NCBI GenBank assembly: GCA_009841225.1 | Contig: VXMF01000039.1 | Location: 34,094-98,093, forward strand | Length of the DNA: 64,000 nt | Source: Terriglobia bacterium | Lineage (GTDB): Bacteria > Acidobacteriota > Terriglobia > Bryobacterales > UBA6623 | Direction of reading: 5' to 3' | Part shown: piece by piece, positions 50,988 through 59,144 of the stretch | Position numbering within the stretch: position 1 is the stretch's first letter | Layout: the number at the start of each line of letters is the position of its first letter | Translations under genes and position numbers: made by a program | Notes under the pieces: model-generated | Seen by the model: only the letters and a program-made list of their open reading frames with translations | Databases searched by the model: none | Told to the model about the DNA's origin: nothing

Positions 50988-52556
50988 GTGGACCCACGCA
51001 CAGTCGCCAGCCTCTTAGAGGAGAGGCTGCACAGCTCAGCTAGCGGCTCCGCTGGCGATGGCTCGCGCCCGGGCGATCCCCCTTATACGCGCGGCATCCA
51101 TCCGCGCATGTATCTCGAGCGGCTCTGGACGATGCGCCAGTTCGCCGGGTATGGCTCTCCCGAGGAGACCAATCGGCGTTTCCGATTCCTGCTCGAGCAA
51201 GGCCAGACCGGGCTGTCGGTGGCCTTTGACCTGCCGACACTGATGGGCTACGACAGCGACCACTCGATGGCCGAGGGCGAGGTTGGCAAATGCGGCGTGG
51301 CAATCTCTTCCCTCGCCGACATGGAGGAACTGTTCGCGGAGATTCCGCTGGGGCAGATCACCACTTCGATGACGATCACCTCCTCGGCAGCCATCCTGTG
51401 GGCGATGTACTTGGTGGTGGCCGAGCGGCAAGGCGCACAGTGGAGCGGCCTCTCCGGAACCGTCCAGAACGACATCCTCAAGGAGTTCATGGCGCAGAAG
51501 GAGTACATCTACCCGCCTCGCGAGTCTATGCGCTTGGTGGCGGACTCGATCGAATTCTCGGCGCGGCAGACTCCGCGCTTCAATCCCGTCTCCATCAGCG
51601 GCTACCACATCCGGGAAGCGGGGGCGACGGCCGCGCAAGAGCTGGCCTACACATTGGGCGCGGGCATCGCGTATGTCGAATCGACGCTGGAACGCGGGCT
51701 TGCCGTCGATGAGTTCGCACCACGGCTCAGCTTCTTCTTCGACGCCCACACCGACTTCTTCGAAGAGGTCGCCAAGTTCCGAGCTGCTCGGCGGGTGTGG
51801 TGCAAGGTGATGCAAGAACGCTTCGGCGCGAAGGATCCCCGCTCCCTGAAACTGCGCTTCCATGCGCAGACGGCGGGTGTCTCGCTGACAGTGCAGCAGC
51901 CGCAGGTCAATGTCGTCAGGACGGCCCTGCAGGCGCTTGCGGCGGTGCTCGGCGGCACGCAGTCGCTGCACACCAACGCCCTCGATGAGGCGTATGCCTT
52001 GCCGACTTCGGAAGCCGCTCTGCTTGCGTTGCGCACACAGCAGGTGATTGCCGGAGAAACTGGCGTGACCCAGACGGTCGATCCGTTCGGAGGGAGCTAC
52101 TTCGTAGAGGGGCTGACGGACGAGTTGGAAGCTGCCTGCTGGGAGGAGATCGGCAAGATCGACTCTATGGGCGGAATGGTCGCTGCCGTAGAGCGAGGCT
52201 ACCCGCAGGCCGAGATTGCGAAGTCCAGCTACGATCACCAGCGCCGCGTCGAGAGCGGGGAAGTGAAGATCGTCGGAGTCAACGCGCACGCAGACGAGGC
52301 TAGTGAACCAATCGAGACCTTGGTGATCGACGAGCGCGTGAGCCGCCGTCAGGAGGCTCGTCTGAAAGACCTGCGCTCCAAGCGGGATTCCAGTGCAGTC
52401 CAGACGGCACTTGCCGAGGTGGGACGAGCGGCTGCTGGTGGCACCAATCTGATGCCGGCGATCTTGGAGGCGGTGCGGGCGTACGCCACGCTGGGAGAGA
52501 TTTGCGACGTTTTGCGGGCCGAGTTCGGTGTATACAGCGAGCGGCCCGCGTTGTGA
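50988..52556 (+). CDS. Methylmalonyl-CoA-mutase-type large subunit (acyl-CoA mutase)
   Basis: 522 residues, the length of stand-alone alpha subunits without the B12-binding domain. Matches are PPYTRGIHPRMYLERLWTMRQFAGYG, QTGLSVAFDLPTLMGYDSDH, TSMTITSSAAILWAMY, SGTVQNDILKEFMAQKEYIYPP, SISGYHIREAGATAAQELAYTL and LGGTQSLHTNALDEAYALPT. It rearranges the carbon skeleton of a CoA ester through a B12 radical, together with a separate small B12-binding subunit not present in the window. The substrate could be methylmalonyl-, ethylmalonyl-, isobutyryl- or hydroxyisobutyryl-CoA. The start is GTG 50988. Confidence 0.92.
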   Translation: MDPRTVASLLEERLHSSASGSAGDGSRPGDPPYTRGIHPRMYLERLWTMRQFAGYGSPEETNRRFRFLLEQGQTGLSVAFDLPTLMGYDSDHSMAEGEVGKCGVAISSLADMEELFAEIPLGQITTSMTITSSAAILWAMYLVVAERQGAQWSGLSGTVQNDILKEFMAQKEYIYPPRESMRLVADSIEFSARQTPRFNPVSISGYHIREAGATAAQELAYTLGAGIAYVESTLERGLAVDEFAPRLSFFFDAHTDFFEEVAKFRAARRVWCKVMQERFGAKDPRSLKLRFHAQTAGVSLTVQQPQVNVVRTALQALAAVLGGTQSLHTNALDEAYALPTSEAALLALRTQQVIAGETGVTQTVDPFGGSYFVEGLTDELEAACWEEIGKIDSMGGMVAAVERGYPQAEIAKSSYDHQRRVESGEVKIVGVNAHADEASEPIETLVIDERVSRRQEARLKDLRSKRDSSAVQTALAEVGRAAAGGTNLMPAILEAVRAYATLGEICDVLRAEFGVYSERPAL

Positions 52557-52885
52557 TGGTGCGTCGCTGCAGGCACTCAGCTGGAAGCTCTGTCAGAGAG
52601 CCGCAGAGCACGAGTTCACGCCTACCACGCCCGTAGCCGCTGGTCCTAGCGGTAGGACACAGTTGACACAGGGCCGGGTGAGTTGCCGGCGAAGATGGCG
52701 TCGCGCAGCGGAAGCTAACACGAACCCTTAGGATGAGAACGCAGTCCGGAATTATGGACTCGATCCTAGTCCGCCAAACTTGAACTGTCTGGAATTGCAT
52801 TGGCTTGGGCGCGGACTGGCCGAAAACACAGGATCCGGTCTGCCTAGAACCAAGACGTACCGATGGGGAGCCTGAGGAGGTCCCG
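52557..52885. other. Gap holding the left inverted-repeat copy
   Basis: No supported gene in 329 bases. Contains CCGCT/AGCGG hairpin sequence near 52636-52652 and the left 20-bp inverted repeat at 52655-52674. An AGGAGG ribosome site for the DUF2059 gene is at 52875-52880. Confidence 0.5.
52655..52674 (+). repeat. 20-bp inverted repeat, left copy
   Basis: ggacacagttgacacagggc. Its exact reverse complement is at 53783-53802. The two bracket a 1,148-base unit with the DUF2059 gene, like the ends of a small transposable element. Confidence 0.7.
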
Positions 52886-53371
52886 GTGTCAATCAGAGCA
52901 ATTCTTGTCGCTATCTCAATCGCGCTCGTCGCGCCGTCGCCAAACGCACGTCCGGCCGACGCTTCTTACGAGGAGATCATCGCCGAGCTCTTCGAACTCC
53001 AGCAGCTCAACAATCTGATGGTCGAGACGGCGGAACTGTCAGCAAACCAAGTTATCAAGGTACTCAGGGACATGGCTCCGAACATGAGCCCAGAACTTGC
53101 TGCCCGAATTCACAAATTGATGCGCTGGGAGGTACTGATTCTGGAGCCCAAGCTGATGCAGAGGTTCCACGAGTTCATGACAAAGCACTACACGGCTGAG
53201 GAGCTCCGCGAGCTGCATTCGTTCTACAAGAGCGACGTGGGGCAGAAGTCCGCTGGACTGACGCCAATGCTCATGCGGGAGACCATGTCTTGGGACCGTA
53301 CTGAAGCCGCCAAGTCGATATCTGGCACCTCCGGAGACGGATCAGACGATCCCAAGGACGGGAAAGAGTAA
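52886..53371 (+). CDS. Exported DUF2059-domain protein
   Basis: 161 residues. The GTG start at 52886 is chosen because AGGAGG sits 5 bases upstream; this gives a signal peptide (IRAILVAISIALVAPSPNARPA). The DUF2059 helical domain follows: ELFELQQLNNLMVETAELSANQ, LMRWEVLILEPKLMQRFHEFM, then HYTAEELRELHSFYKSDVGQKSAGLTPMLMRETM, whose Y-T-x-E-E-L and F-Y-x-S-x-x-G-x-K are diagnostic. The C-terminus is acidic. The domain's function is unknown; proteins of this kind are periplasmic or secreted. It lies inside a unit bounded by inverted repeats. Confidence 0.85.
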   Translation: MSIRAILVAISIALVAPSPNARPADASYEEIIAELFELQQLNNLMVETAELSANQVIKVLRDMAPNMSPELAARIHKLMRWEVLILEPKLMQRFHEFMTKHYTAEELRELHSFYKSDVGQKSAGLTPMLMRETMSWDRTEAAKSISGTSGDGSDDPKDGKE

Positions 53372-53782
53372 TCGAACCCCTGACCGAAGGCATTCGATCA
53401 TTGCTGAAGGGTCCTGGCCTCACCGAGCATTGCCCCGTCTCGCACAGCCATCACCGTCGCCCGCCGATGCAACGCCGCCACCGTGTCGACCGGTGGCCTC
53501 CCACTCTGCTGCCGGAATGACCCGGGTCCGTACACCTCCAGAGTGCCGACAAACGCGGCCAGCCCCTCGCCCGGCCCGACCCGCCGCCGACAACGCCTTG
53601 CGCGCCGAAGTCGCGCACCACTGACTCTGCCGATTCCGCCAGCCGTCCTGCTCACACAGCCCGCCACCCAGGGCGGCGCGCGTGAACTCGCCCCGCTAGA
53701 ACTCCCGTCGCAGCCACTTCACCGTCTACGGCATCGAGATGCGGAGCCCGATCGCCAGTCCCGCGTTCCACACGGAACCCTT
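53372..53782. other. Gap between DUF2059 and glycosyltransferase genes
   Basis: About 410 bases with only short or unrecognised frames on both strands (for example minus 53667-53398 and plus from 53483). None is supported as a gene; decayed transposase sequence is possible. Confidence 0.4.
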
Positions 53783-53802
53783 GCCCTGTGTCAACTGTGT
53801 CC
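53783..53802 (-). repeat. 20-bp inverted repeat, right copy
   Basis: Reverse complement of 52655-52674, no mismatch. Overlaps the stop codon (53791-53793) of the glycosyltransferase gene. Confidence 0.7.
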
Positions 53803-54948
53803 AGGCGTTAGCCGCCCGTCTCGGGACAGCTTGTACGAGCGTCCGCGCCACGCGATGCGGCTGCCGAACAGCCCTGCAACCCAGACCAGCAGGCTCAGGC
53901 CGTCTTGCAGCGGCAGGAGCCAGAAGCGCCACCACGGCAGGCTGTCGCTAAGCACGCTTCTGCCGACTGTCAGCGCCGTCGCCACTCGCAAGGCAACGCA
54001 CGTGCCCAATGCCGCCCACGACCAGGCCGCTCCCGATGCCGCAAACGGAAGCAGCAGCGCCCACGGCAGCGGATTGGCGAAGATCTCTCCCCAGTAGCCG
54101 GCCGGGCGCGACCGGCGTGTGGAGCGTCGCCAGCGGAGCCGGTGCACGAGATTCTCGCGCAGCGCCTGGCTGCCGATCCTGTGCTCGACTGCGTGAGTGG
54201 ACAGCCGAACCTCGTAGCCGGCTAGGCGAGCTTGGCGGCCGACTTCGAAATCCTCGGCTAGGAAATCGCCGAACGCATCCCATCCTCCGATCGCGTCCAG
54301 ACACGACTTGCGCACCGCCATGGTCGGTCCGACCGCGAAGTTCATGGGAGCCAGGAACTGGGCGACCAGAACGCCGCTCCAGAATTCCGTGTTCATTCCC
54401 AAGGCTTCCAGCCTGGACCAAAGACTCGGGCCGGGCACTGCGCGGTAGGGGCAGGTGACCACTCCGACCGCGGGATCCTCGAAGTCTTTCGCGAGCTCCC
54501 ACAGCAGAGCCGGATCAGCGCGGATGTCGCTGTCGCTGACGACGACCAGCTCGCCGGCCGCAACGGCGGTCATTGCGGCCAGCGAATGCACCTTGGCATT
54601 GGGGCAACCCGATTCTCCGGCAACCAGCAGCTGCGCGTCAGAATCGGGATAGTTGGATCGTACCTCGCGCGCTATCGCCAGAGCCGGGTCGTCCGCGTCT
54701 CGCGTTGCGCAAAGGACCTCGTATCGCGGATAGCTGAGGCGGAAGAAGCTGCCTAGGTTTTCGGCGAGCTCCGGTTCCTCGCCCGCCAGCGGCTTCAGAA
54801 CGCTGACTGTGGGCGCTTCACCGAAGTCCGTCTTCCGCTCGCGCCTGCGCAGCAAGAACTGCCGTGCTGCCAGTAGCACGAGCACGTAGTAGGCGCAGCC
54901 TACGAGCACCACGCCAGCGACAAGCGCTGGAATCGCGTCTTCCAGCAA
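53791..54948 (-). CDS. HpnI/ceramide-glucosyltransferase-like membrane glycosyltransferase
   Basis: About 385 residues from a TTG at 54946-54948; a longer frame to 55056 overlaps the ATPase gene. One N-terminal membrane span, a family-21/2 transferase domain (PTVSVLKPLAGEEPELAENL, YEVLCATRDADDPA, VVSDSDIRADPALL with the metal DxD, NFAVGPTMAVRKSCLDAIGGW and FLAEDFEVGRQARLAGY) and C-terminal spans. HpnI adds GlcNAc to bacteriohopanetetrol, and eukaryotic relatives make glucosylceramide; here a lipid acceptor is likely but unspecified. The last residues (GHS) and stop are encoded by an inverted repeat, so the original C-terminus may have been changed. Confidence 0.82.
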   Translation of the reverse strand: MLEDAIPALVAGVVLVGCAYYVLVLLAARQFLLRRRERKTDFGEAPTVSVLKPLAGEEPELAENLGSFFRLSYPRYEVLCATRDADDPALAIAREVRSNYPDSDAQLLVAGESGCPNAKVHSLAAMTAVAAGELVVVSDSDIRADPALLWELAKDFEDPAVGVVTCPYRAVPGPSLWSRLEALGMNTEFWSGVLVAQFLAPMNFAVGPTMAVRKSCLDAIGGWDAFGDFLAEDFEVGRQARLAGYEVRLSTHAVEHRIGSQALRENLVHRLRWRRSTRRSRPAGYWGEIFANPLPWALLLPFAASGAAWSWAALGTCVALRVATALTVGRSVLSDSLPWWRFWLLPLQDGLSLLVWVAGLFGSRIAWRGRSYKLSRDGRLTPGHS

Positions 54949-54955
54949 CGCGACG

Positions 54956-55786
54956 TCAGGCCTGCTTGTCCGTCGGGACGCCGCCGTGATCGGCCGACCC
55001 GAACGCTGCGGCCAAAGCCCAGCGGGCTTCTTCGTCCTTCTCGACCTTGCCGTCACGCAGCTGGACGATCCGCTTAGCGTACATCGCGATGTCGGGCTCG
55101 TGGGTGACCAAGATGATCGTGTTGCCCTGCTTATGCAGCACGTCGAACACTCCCATGATCTCGGTCGAAGTGGCCGTGTCGAGGTTTCCAGTCGGCTCGT
55201 CAGCCAGGATGATCGCGGGATCTCCCACCAAAGCGCGGGCGATGGCCACGCGCTGGCGTTGCCCGCCCGATAGCTCGCTGGGCGTGTGATACATGCGCTC
55301 TGTGAGGTCGACTTGCGCCAAGGCGCGCTTCGCCCGCTCGGTCCGCTCGGCGGGTTGCGCGCCGGAATACACCAGCGGCAATTCCACGTTCTGCAGAGCC
55401 GTGAGCCGGGGCAGGAGGTTGAACGTCTGAAAGACGAATCCGATCTCGCGGTTGCGGATATACGCCAGCTCGTCGTCGGACATCGTGCTGATGAGCTGGC
55501 CGGCGATGTAGTAGTCTCCAGCCGTGGGCGTGTCCAGCGCTCCGATCAGGTTCATGAAGGTGGACTTGCCCGAACCGGACGGCCCCATCAACGCCACATA
55601 CTCGCCGTAGCGGATCTCGAGATCGACGCCGTTGACGGCATGGATCTCCTGATCGCCCATGATGTACGTCTTGCGGATGCCGTAGGTGCGGATGACAATC
55701 TTCTGGTCAAGCAATTGCTTGCCCAGCGCCGCCGGATCTTGCTGTCCCACCGTTTGCCCTGTTGCCATCATTCCTAAGCTATTCAA
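54956..55786 (-). CDS. ABC transporter ATPase, MacB/LolD type
   Basis: 276 residues. Walker A GPSGSGKST, Q-loop FVFQTFNLLPRLTALQNVELPLVY, signature LSGGQRQRVAIARALVGDP, Walker B IILADEPTGNLDTAT and switch LVTHEPDIA. The NLDTAT and TFNLLPRLTA runs place it in the MacB/LolD/FtsE group, which works with FtsX-fold permeases. It follows the lipoprotein adaptor by 22 bases, but no permease gene is next to it; the following gene is a glycosyltransferase. Target could be lipoprotein release, peptide or lipid export. Confidence 0.9.
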   Translation of the reverse strand: MNSLGMMATGQTVGQQDPAALGKQLLDQKIVIRTYGIRKTYIMGDQEIHAVNGVDLEIRYGEYVALMGPSGSGKSTFMNLIGALDTPTAGDYYIAGQLISTMSDDELAYIRNREIGFVFQTFNLLPRLTALQNVELPLVYSGAQPAERTERAKRALAQVDLTERMYHTPSELSGGQRQRVAIARALVGDPAIILADEPTGNLDTATSTEIMGVFDVLHKQGNTIILVTHEPDIAMYAKRIVQLRDGKVEKDEEARWALAAAFGSADHGGVPTDKQA

Positions 55787-55808
55787 GGCGCGAAGCTTCG
55801 CGCACTAG

Positions 55809-56738
55809 TTACTCTCGAATCGACAGTGCCAACACGCATTCGTCCCCCGGTCGCAGCCGCGGTGTCGGCGCCGCCAGCTCGAGTGTTGCCTCGCGTCGGC
55901 TGAACGCTAGCGGCCCCGGCACGCCGCAGGCTTCCTCGATGGCAACGACTGCGGTGCCGGGAGTGATCTCCGCTACAAGCATCGGCAAGGCGGCCCGCGC
56001 AACCGTAGCCACCGCCGCTCCACGCTCCGGCATGTCCCCGACTGCAACCAGCACCTCGTTGACAGTCCCGTCCCAAAGGCTCTCGACCAAGTAGGTCTTG
56101 GGCAGCTCCTGCAAGCGCTCCAGCAGTCGTTGAGAGCGCCGCAGGTCCGCGGGCTCGGACGGTACCTCGGCCTCGGGCTCTTGGGCGGCGGCCCGAGCCT
56201 CGCGAAGACGGGTGCTGAGGGCTTCGAATTCCTGCTGCTTTTCCTCGAAGTCGAGGCGGGCCAGCAAGCCCTCTTCGAAGAGCTCCGTCCAGCGCTCGAA
56301 TTCTTCGCTGGCGCGACTGTGGGTCTCCTCCAACTGGCTGATTGCCGCCGTCCGAAGGTCGCGGCTAGCGCTCCGCGCGGTTTCGGCCGGCGTGGGCCCG
56401 GCGGCCGCATGCGCCGCGGTCAGCTCCTCGATTTCGCGTCGCACGGCGGCCTTGGATTCCTCCAGCGCCAGGTCTTCAAATTCGATCAAGGCGTCGCCCT
56501 CAGCGACTACATCCCCGGTCCTGACTCGCAATTCCAGCACCCGACCGCCCCGCCTCGCCTTTACCGGCGCGTCGAGTGTAGCCACGGCCACCGCCGTCAA
56601 CTCCGCTGAGGAAGTGTTTGGCGGTTCTAGCTCGATCGCTCCGCTCCAGATCCCGGGCTCCCACCCGCAGCCTGCGGCCATGGCGCCGAGGGACGCTAGC
56701 AGGGCGGCGATTGGCGCTCTGGCCGGCTCAGGTGCCAT
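55809..56738 (-). CDS. MacA/HlyD-like adaptor, probable lipoprotein
   Basis: 309 residues. The N-terminus has a hydrophobic stretch with AMAAGC (Cys24), a weak lipobox. A lipoyl-like half-motif, KARRGGRVLELRVRTGDVVAEGDALIEFED, is followed by a long charged helical hairpin (about 95-215) and the second lipoyl half and barrel (LVESLWDGTVNEVLVAVGDMPERG). It should couple an ABC pump to an outer-membrane channel. It starts 12 bases after ubiD ends and precedes the ABC ATPase gene, so ubiD, adaptor, ATPase and glycosyltransferase could share one transcript. Confidence 0.78.
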   Translation of the reverse strand: MAPEPARAPIAALLASLGAMAAGCGWEPGIWSGAIELEPPNTSSAELTAVAVATLDAPVKARRGGRVLELRVRTGDVVAEGDALIEFEDLALEESKAAVRREIEELTAAHAAAGPTPAETARSASRDLRTAAISQLEETHSRASEEFERWTELFEEGLLARLDFEEKQQEFEALSTRLREARAAAQEPEAEVPSEPADLRRSQRLLERLQELPKTYLVESLWDGTVNEVLVAVGDMPERGAAVATVARAALPMLVAEITPGTAVVAIEEACGVPGPLAFSRREATLELAAPTPRLRPGDECVLALSIRE

Positions 56739-56750
56739 GCGGCCGCGATC

Positions 56751-58202
56751 CTAGCCGATCCCCAGCGCATCCCAAATCGGGTCGACTCTTCGCTTGACGT
56801 CCTCGCTCATCTCGATCACTTCCGGCCACGGCCGGGCGAAACCCTCCGTCTTCCACTTGCGGGTTGCGTCGATTCCCATCTTGGAGCCGAAGTCCGGCAG
56901 CCGGCTGGCGTGATCCAGCGAGTCGATCGGTCCCAGCGTGAACTGGATGTCGCGTTCCGGATCGATGTTGTTCAGCGCCCGCCAAGCCGTCTCGGAGTAG
57001 TTCTGCACGTCTACGTCGTGGTCGACCACCACGATGCACTTGGTCGAGGAGGCTTGGCCGAGGCCCCAGATGGAATTCATCACCTTGCGCGCCTGCCCGG
57101 GGTAGGACTTGCGGATCGAGACCAGCATCAGGTTGTGGAAAATCCCTTCGGCGGGCATGGCCATGTCGACGATCTCGGGTGCCTGCAGCTTGATCAGGGG
57201 CAGGAAGATTCGCTCGATCGCCTTGCCGATGAAGTAGTCCTCCATCGGCGGCCTGCCGACGATGGTGGTCGCATAGATCGGATCCTTGCGCTGCGTGACG
57301 CAGTCCACGTGCAACACGGGGTACTCGTCTTCGAGCGAGTAGTACCCGGTGTGGTCTCCGAACGGGCCCTCCGTGCGCAGCTCGCCGAGGTTGACGTGCC
57401 CCTCGAGCACGATTTCGGCGTTGGCCGGCACTTCGAGATCGACGGTCTTGCACGGCACCATCTCGACCGGCTTGCGGCGGATGAAGCCCGCGAAGAGCAT
57501 CTCGTCCAGATCGGGCGGAAGCGGCAGGCTTCCGGCGATCATCGTCGCGGGGTCGGCGCCGATCGCGACCGCGACATCCATGCGGGTATCGCGTCCCTCT
57601 TGTTGCAGCCTGCGGTAGTGCTCGGCGCCCTGCTTATGGGTTTGCCAGTGCATGCCCGTGGTGCGCTCGTCGTAGACCTGCAGGCGGTACATCCCGCAGT
57701 TGCGCTTGCCGGTGATGGGGTTGCGCGAGAACACCATGGGCAGCGTGATGAAGGGCCCCCCGTCGCCGGGCCAGCATGTCAGCACCGGGTAGTCCATCAG
57801 CGAGAAGCCCTCGCTCTTGACGACTTGCTGGCACTGGCCGGAACGCACGGTCTTGGGCAGGAAATTGCGCAGCTCGGCGAGCCGGGCCAGCCCTTTGAGC
57901 TTGCCGGCCACTCCCTTGGGCACGCCGAGGTCTAAGTATTCCGAGATCCTCGCGGCAATGTCTTCAAGGTCGTCCACCTCGAAGGCCAGCTGCATCTTCG
58001 ACAGCGAGGCCACGGAATTGATCAGAACTGGGACGCTGGAGCCCTTGGGCCGCTCGAACAGCAGGGCCGGGCCGCCGCACTTGACAGCGCGGTCGGCGAT
58101 CTCGGCGATTTCCAGTTTCGGATCGACCTCTGCGCTTATGCGCTTGAGTTCACCTCGCTGCTCAAGTGCGGAAATGAAGTCACGTAAGTCGCTGTACGCC
58201 AT
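56751..58202 (-). CDS. ubiD: UbiD-family decarboxylase
   Basis: 483 residues. UbiD enzymes use prenylated FMN to decarboxylate aromatic or unsaturated acids, in ubiquinone or (through MqnL-type members) menaquinone synthesis. Matches are FISALEQRGELKRISAEVDPKLEIAEIADR, GPFITLPMVFSRNPITGKRNCGMYRLQV, HVNLGELRTEGPFGDHTGYY and ATTIVGRPPMEDYFIGKA. The prFMN-binding and catalytic Arg-Glu region (ELRTEGPFGDH) is intact. The flavin prenyltransferase UbiX is not in the window. Which quinone pathway it serves cannot be decided here. Confidence 0.93.
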   Translation of the reverse strand: MAYSDLRDFISALEQRGELKRISAEVDPKLEIAEIADRAVKCGGPALLFERPKGSSVPVLINSVASLSKMQLAFEVDDLEDIAARISEYLDLGVPKGVAGKLKGLARLAELRNFLPKTVRSGQCQQVVKSEGFSLMDYPVLTCWPGDGGPFITLPMVFSRNPITGKRNCGMYRLQVYDERTTGMHWQTHKQGAEHYRRLQQEGRDTRMDVAVAIGADPATMIAGSLPLPPDLDEMLFAGFIRRKPVEMVPCKTVDLEVPANAEIVLEGHVNLGELRTEGPFGDHTGYYSLEDEYPVLHVDCVTQRKDPIYATTIVGRPPMEDYFIGKAIERIFLPLIKLQAPEIVDMAMPAEGIFHNLMLVSIRKSYPGQARKVMNSIWGLGQASSTKCIVVVDHDVDVQNYSETAWRALNNIDPERDIQFTLGPIDSLDHASRLPDFGSKMGIDATRKWKTEGFARPWPEVIEMSEDVKRRVDPIWDALGIG

Positions 58203-58275
58203 GATCGGGCTGCGCCGCGCCCGGCGCGGCTTGTCTTCACAATGATCCCACGGGTACGCCGCGGGCTCGGTGGGC

Positions 58276-58950
58276 CTAGACCGCTCGGTTGAGGTACGCC
58301 ATCAGGGGTGCGATGGCTCGGAAGTGTTGGTCCAGCACTGCGCCGATGGTGGGCTGCTCGATGACATCGGCCGGAAGCGTGGTCCCGGAGAGAAACTGCT
58401 TGTATACGAGCAGGTCGGCCGCCGGGTGATCCGGGGCGTAGCCGCGCGGGGTCCGCTTGAGCTGCTGCCCTTCCAGGCCGCCATAGAACTTGCGGTAGCT
58501 CGTAGCGGCAAGAATGCTGCGCAGTTCGTCCGGGTCTGCCGCGATCTGCGCGCGGATGCGTCCCAAGACGTCTGACGGTGGTGCGTAGACGCCTCCTCCG
58601 ACCAGCAGTTCCTCGGCCGAGAAGTGGAAGTAGAATCCCGCGCCAGCGTGGCGCTCCAAGCCTGTCGGCGGGAACACCGCCGCCGCATGCGTCTTATAGG
58701 GATCCTTGTTCTTGGAGAAGCGGATGTCGCGGTAGATGCGGTAGACCGACTTGCGCGGGTCGATGCTGTGCCCGGGCGAGTGCTCTTCGACGGCCATGCT
58801 GAGTTCCAGCACCAGCTCGAGCAGCGGACCCCGCACGAAGTGTTCGTAGTCCGGCTTGTGGGCCTTGAACCAGTCTCGGTTGTTATTCGCTCGCAGCTCG
58901 CGCAGGAACTGGCGGGCTCGGGGCTCGAAGCCGGGAAACGTAAACTCCAT
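58276..58950 (-). CDS. DUF2461 (TIGR02453-type) protein
   Basis: 224 residues from ATG 58948-58950. The family pattern is clear: FTFPGFEPRARQFLRELRANNNRDWFKAHKPDYEHFVRGPLLEL, SVYRIYRDIRFSKNKDPYKTHAAAVF, GAGFYFHFSAEELLVGGGVYAP. The function of the family is unknown. It is a single gene upstream of ubiD on the same strand with a 73-base gap. Confidence 0.88.
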   Translation of the reverse strand: MEFTFPGFEPRARQFLRELRANNNRDWFKAHKPDYEHFVRGPLLELVLELSMAVEEHSPGHSIDPRKSVYRIYRDIRFSKNKDPYKTHAAAVFPPTGLERHAGAGFYFHFSAEELLVGGGVYAPPSDVLGRIRAQIAADPDELRSILAATSYRKFYGGLEGQQLKRTPRGYAPDHPAADLLVYKQFLSGTTLPADVIEQPTIGAVLDQHFRAIAPLMAYLNRAV

Positions 58951-59144
58951 AGTTCCATGATGCGCGATTGGCTGGCAGCGGAAATCTAGCGACGGTGCGC
59001 CGGACGCTCCGCGCACCCGTCTTGGTGACTGGTTGTGCAGCAATCGGGTGGATTGTGGAAGTGCTAGCTCTTTCAGGGTGCCCGCGGCTGCGACAATTTG
59101 CCGCAGGACCGGTTATGCCGGCCTCATAGAGGAGCTTTCGGATT

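Larger units (their letters stand above)
52655..53802. mobile_element. Putative IR-bounded element carrying a DUF2059 gene
   Basis: Bounded by a perfect 20-bp inverted repeat. The only good gene inside is DUF2059 (52886-53371). From 53372 to 53782 there is no recognisable transposase, though the sequence may be a decayed one. The right end supplies the last three residues and stop codon of the glycosyltransferase at 53791, which is what an insertion into that gene's end would do. No target duplication is evident. The element call is inference. Confidence 0.4.
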
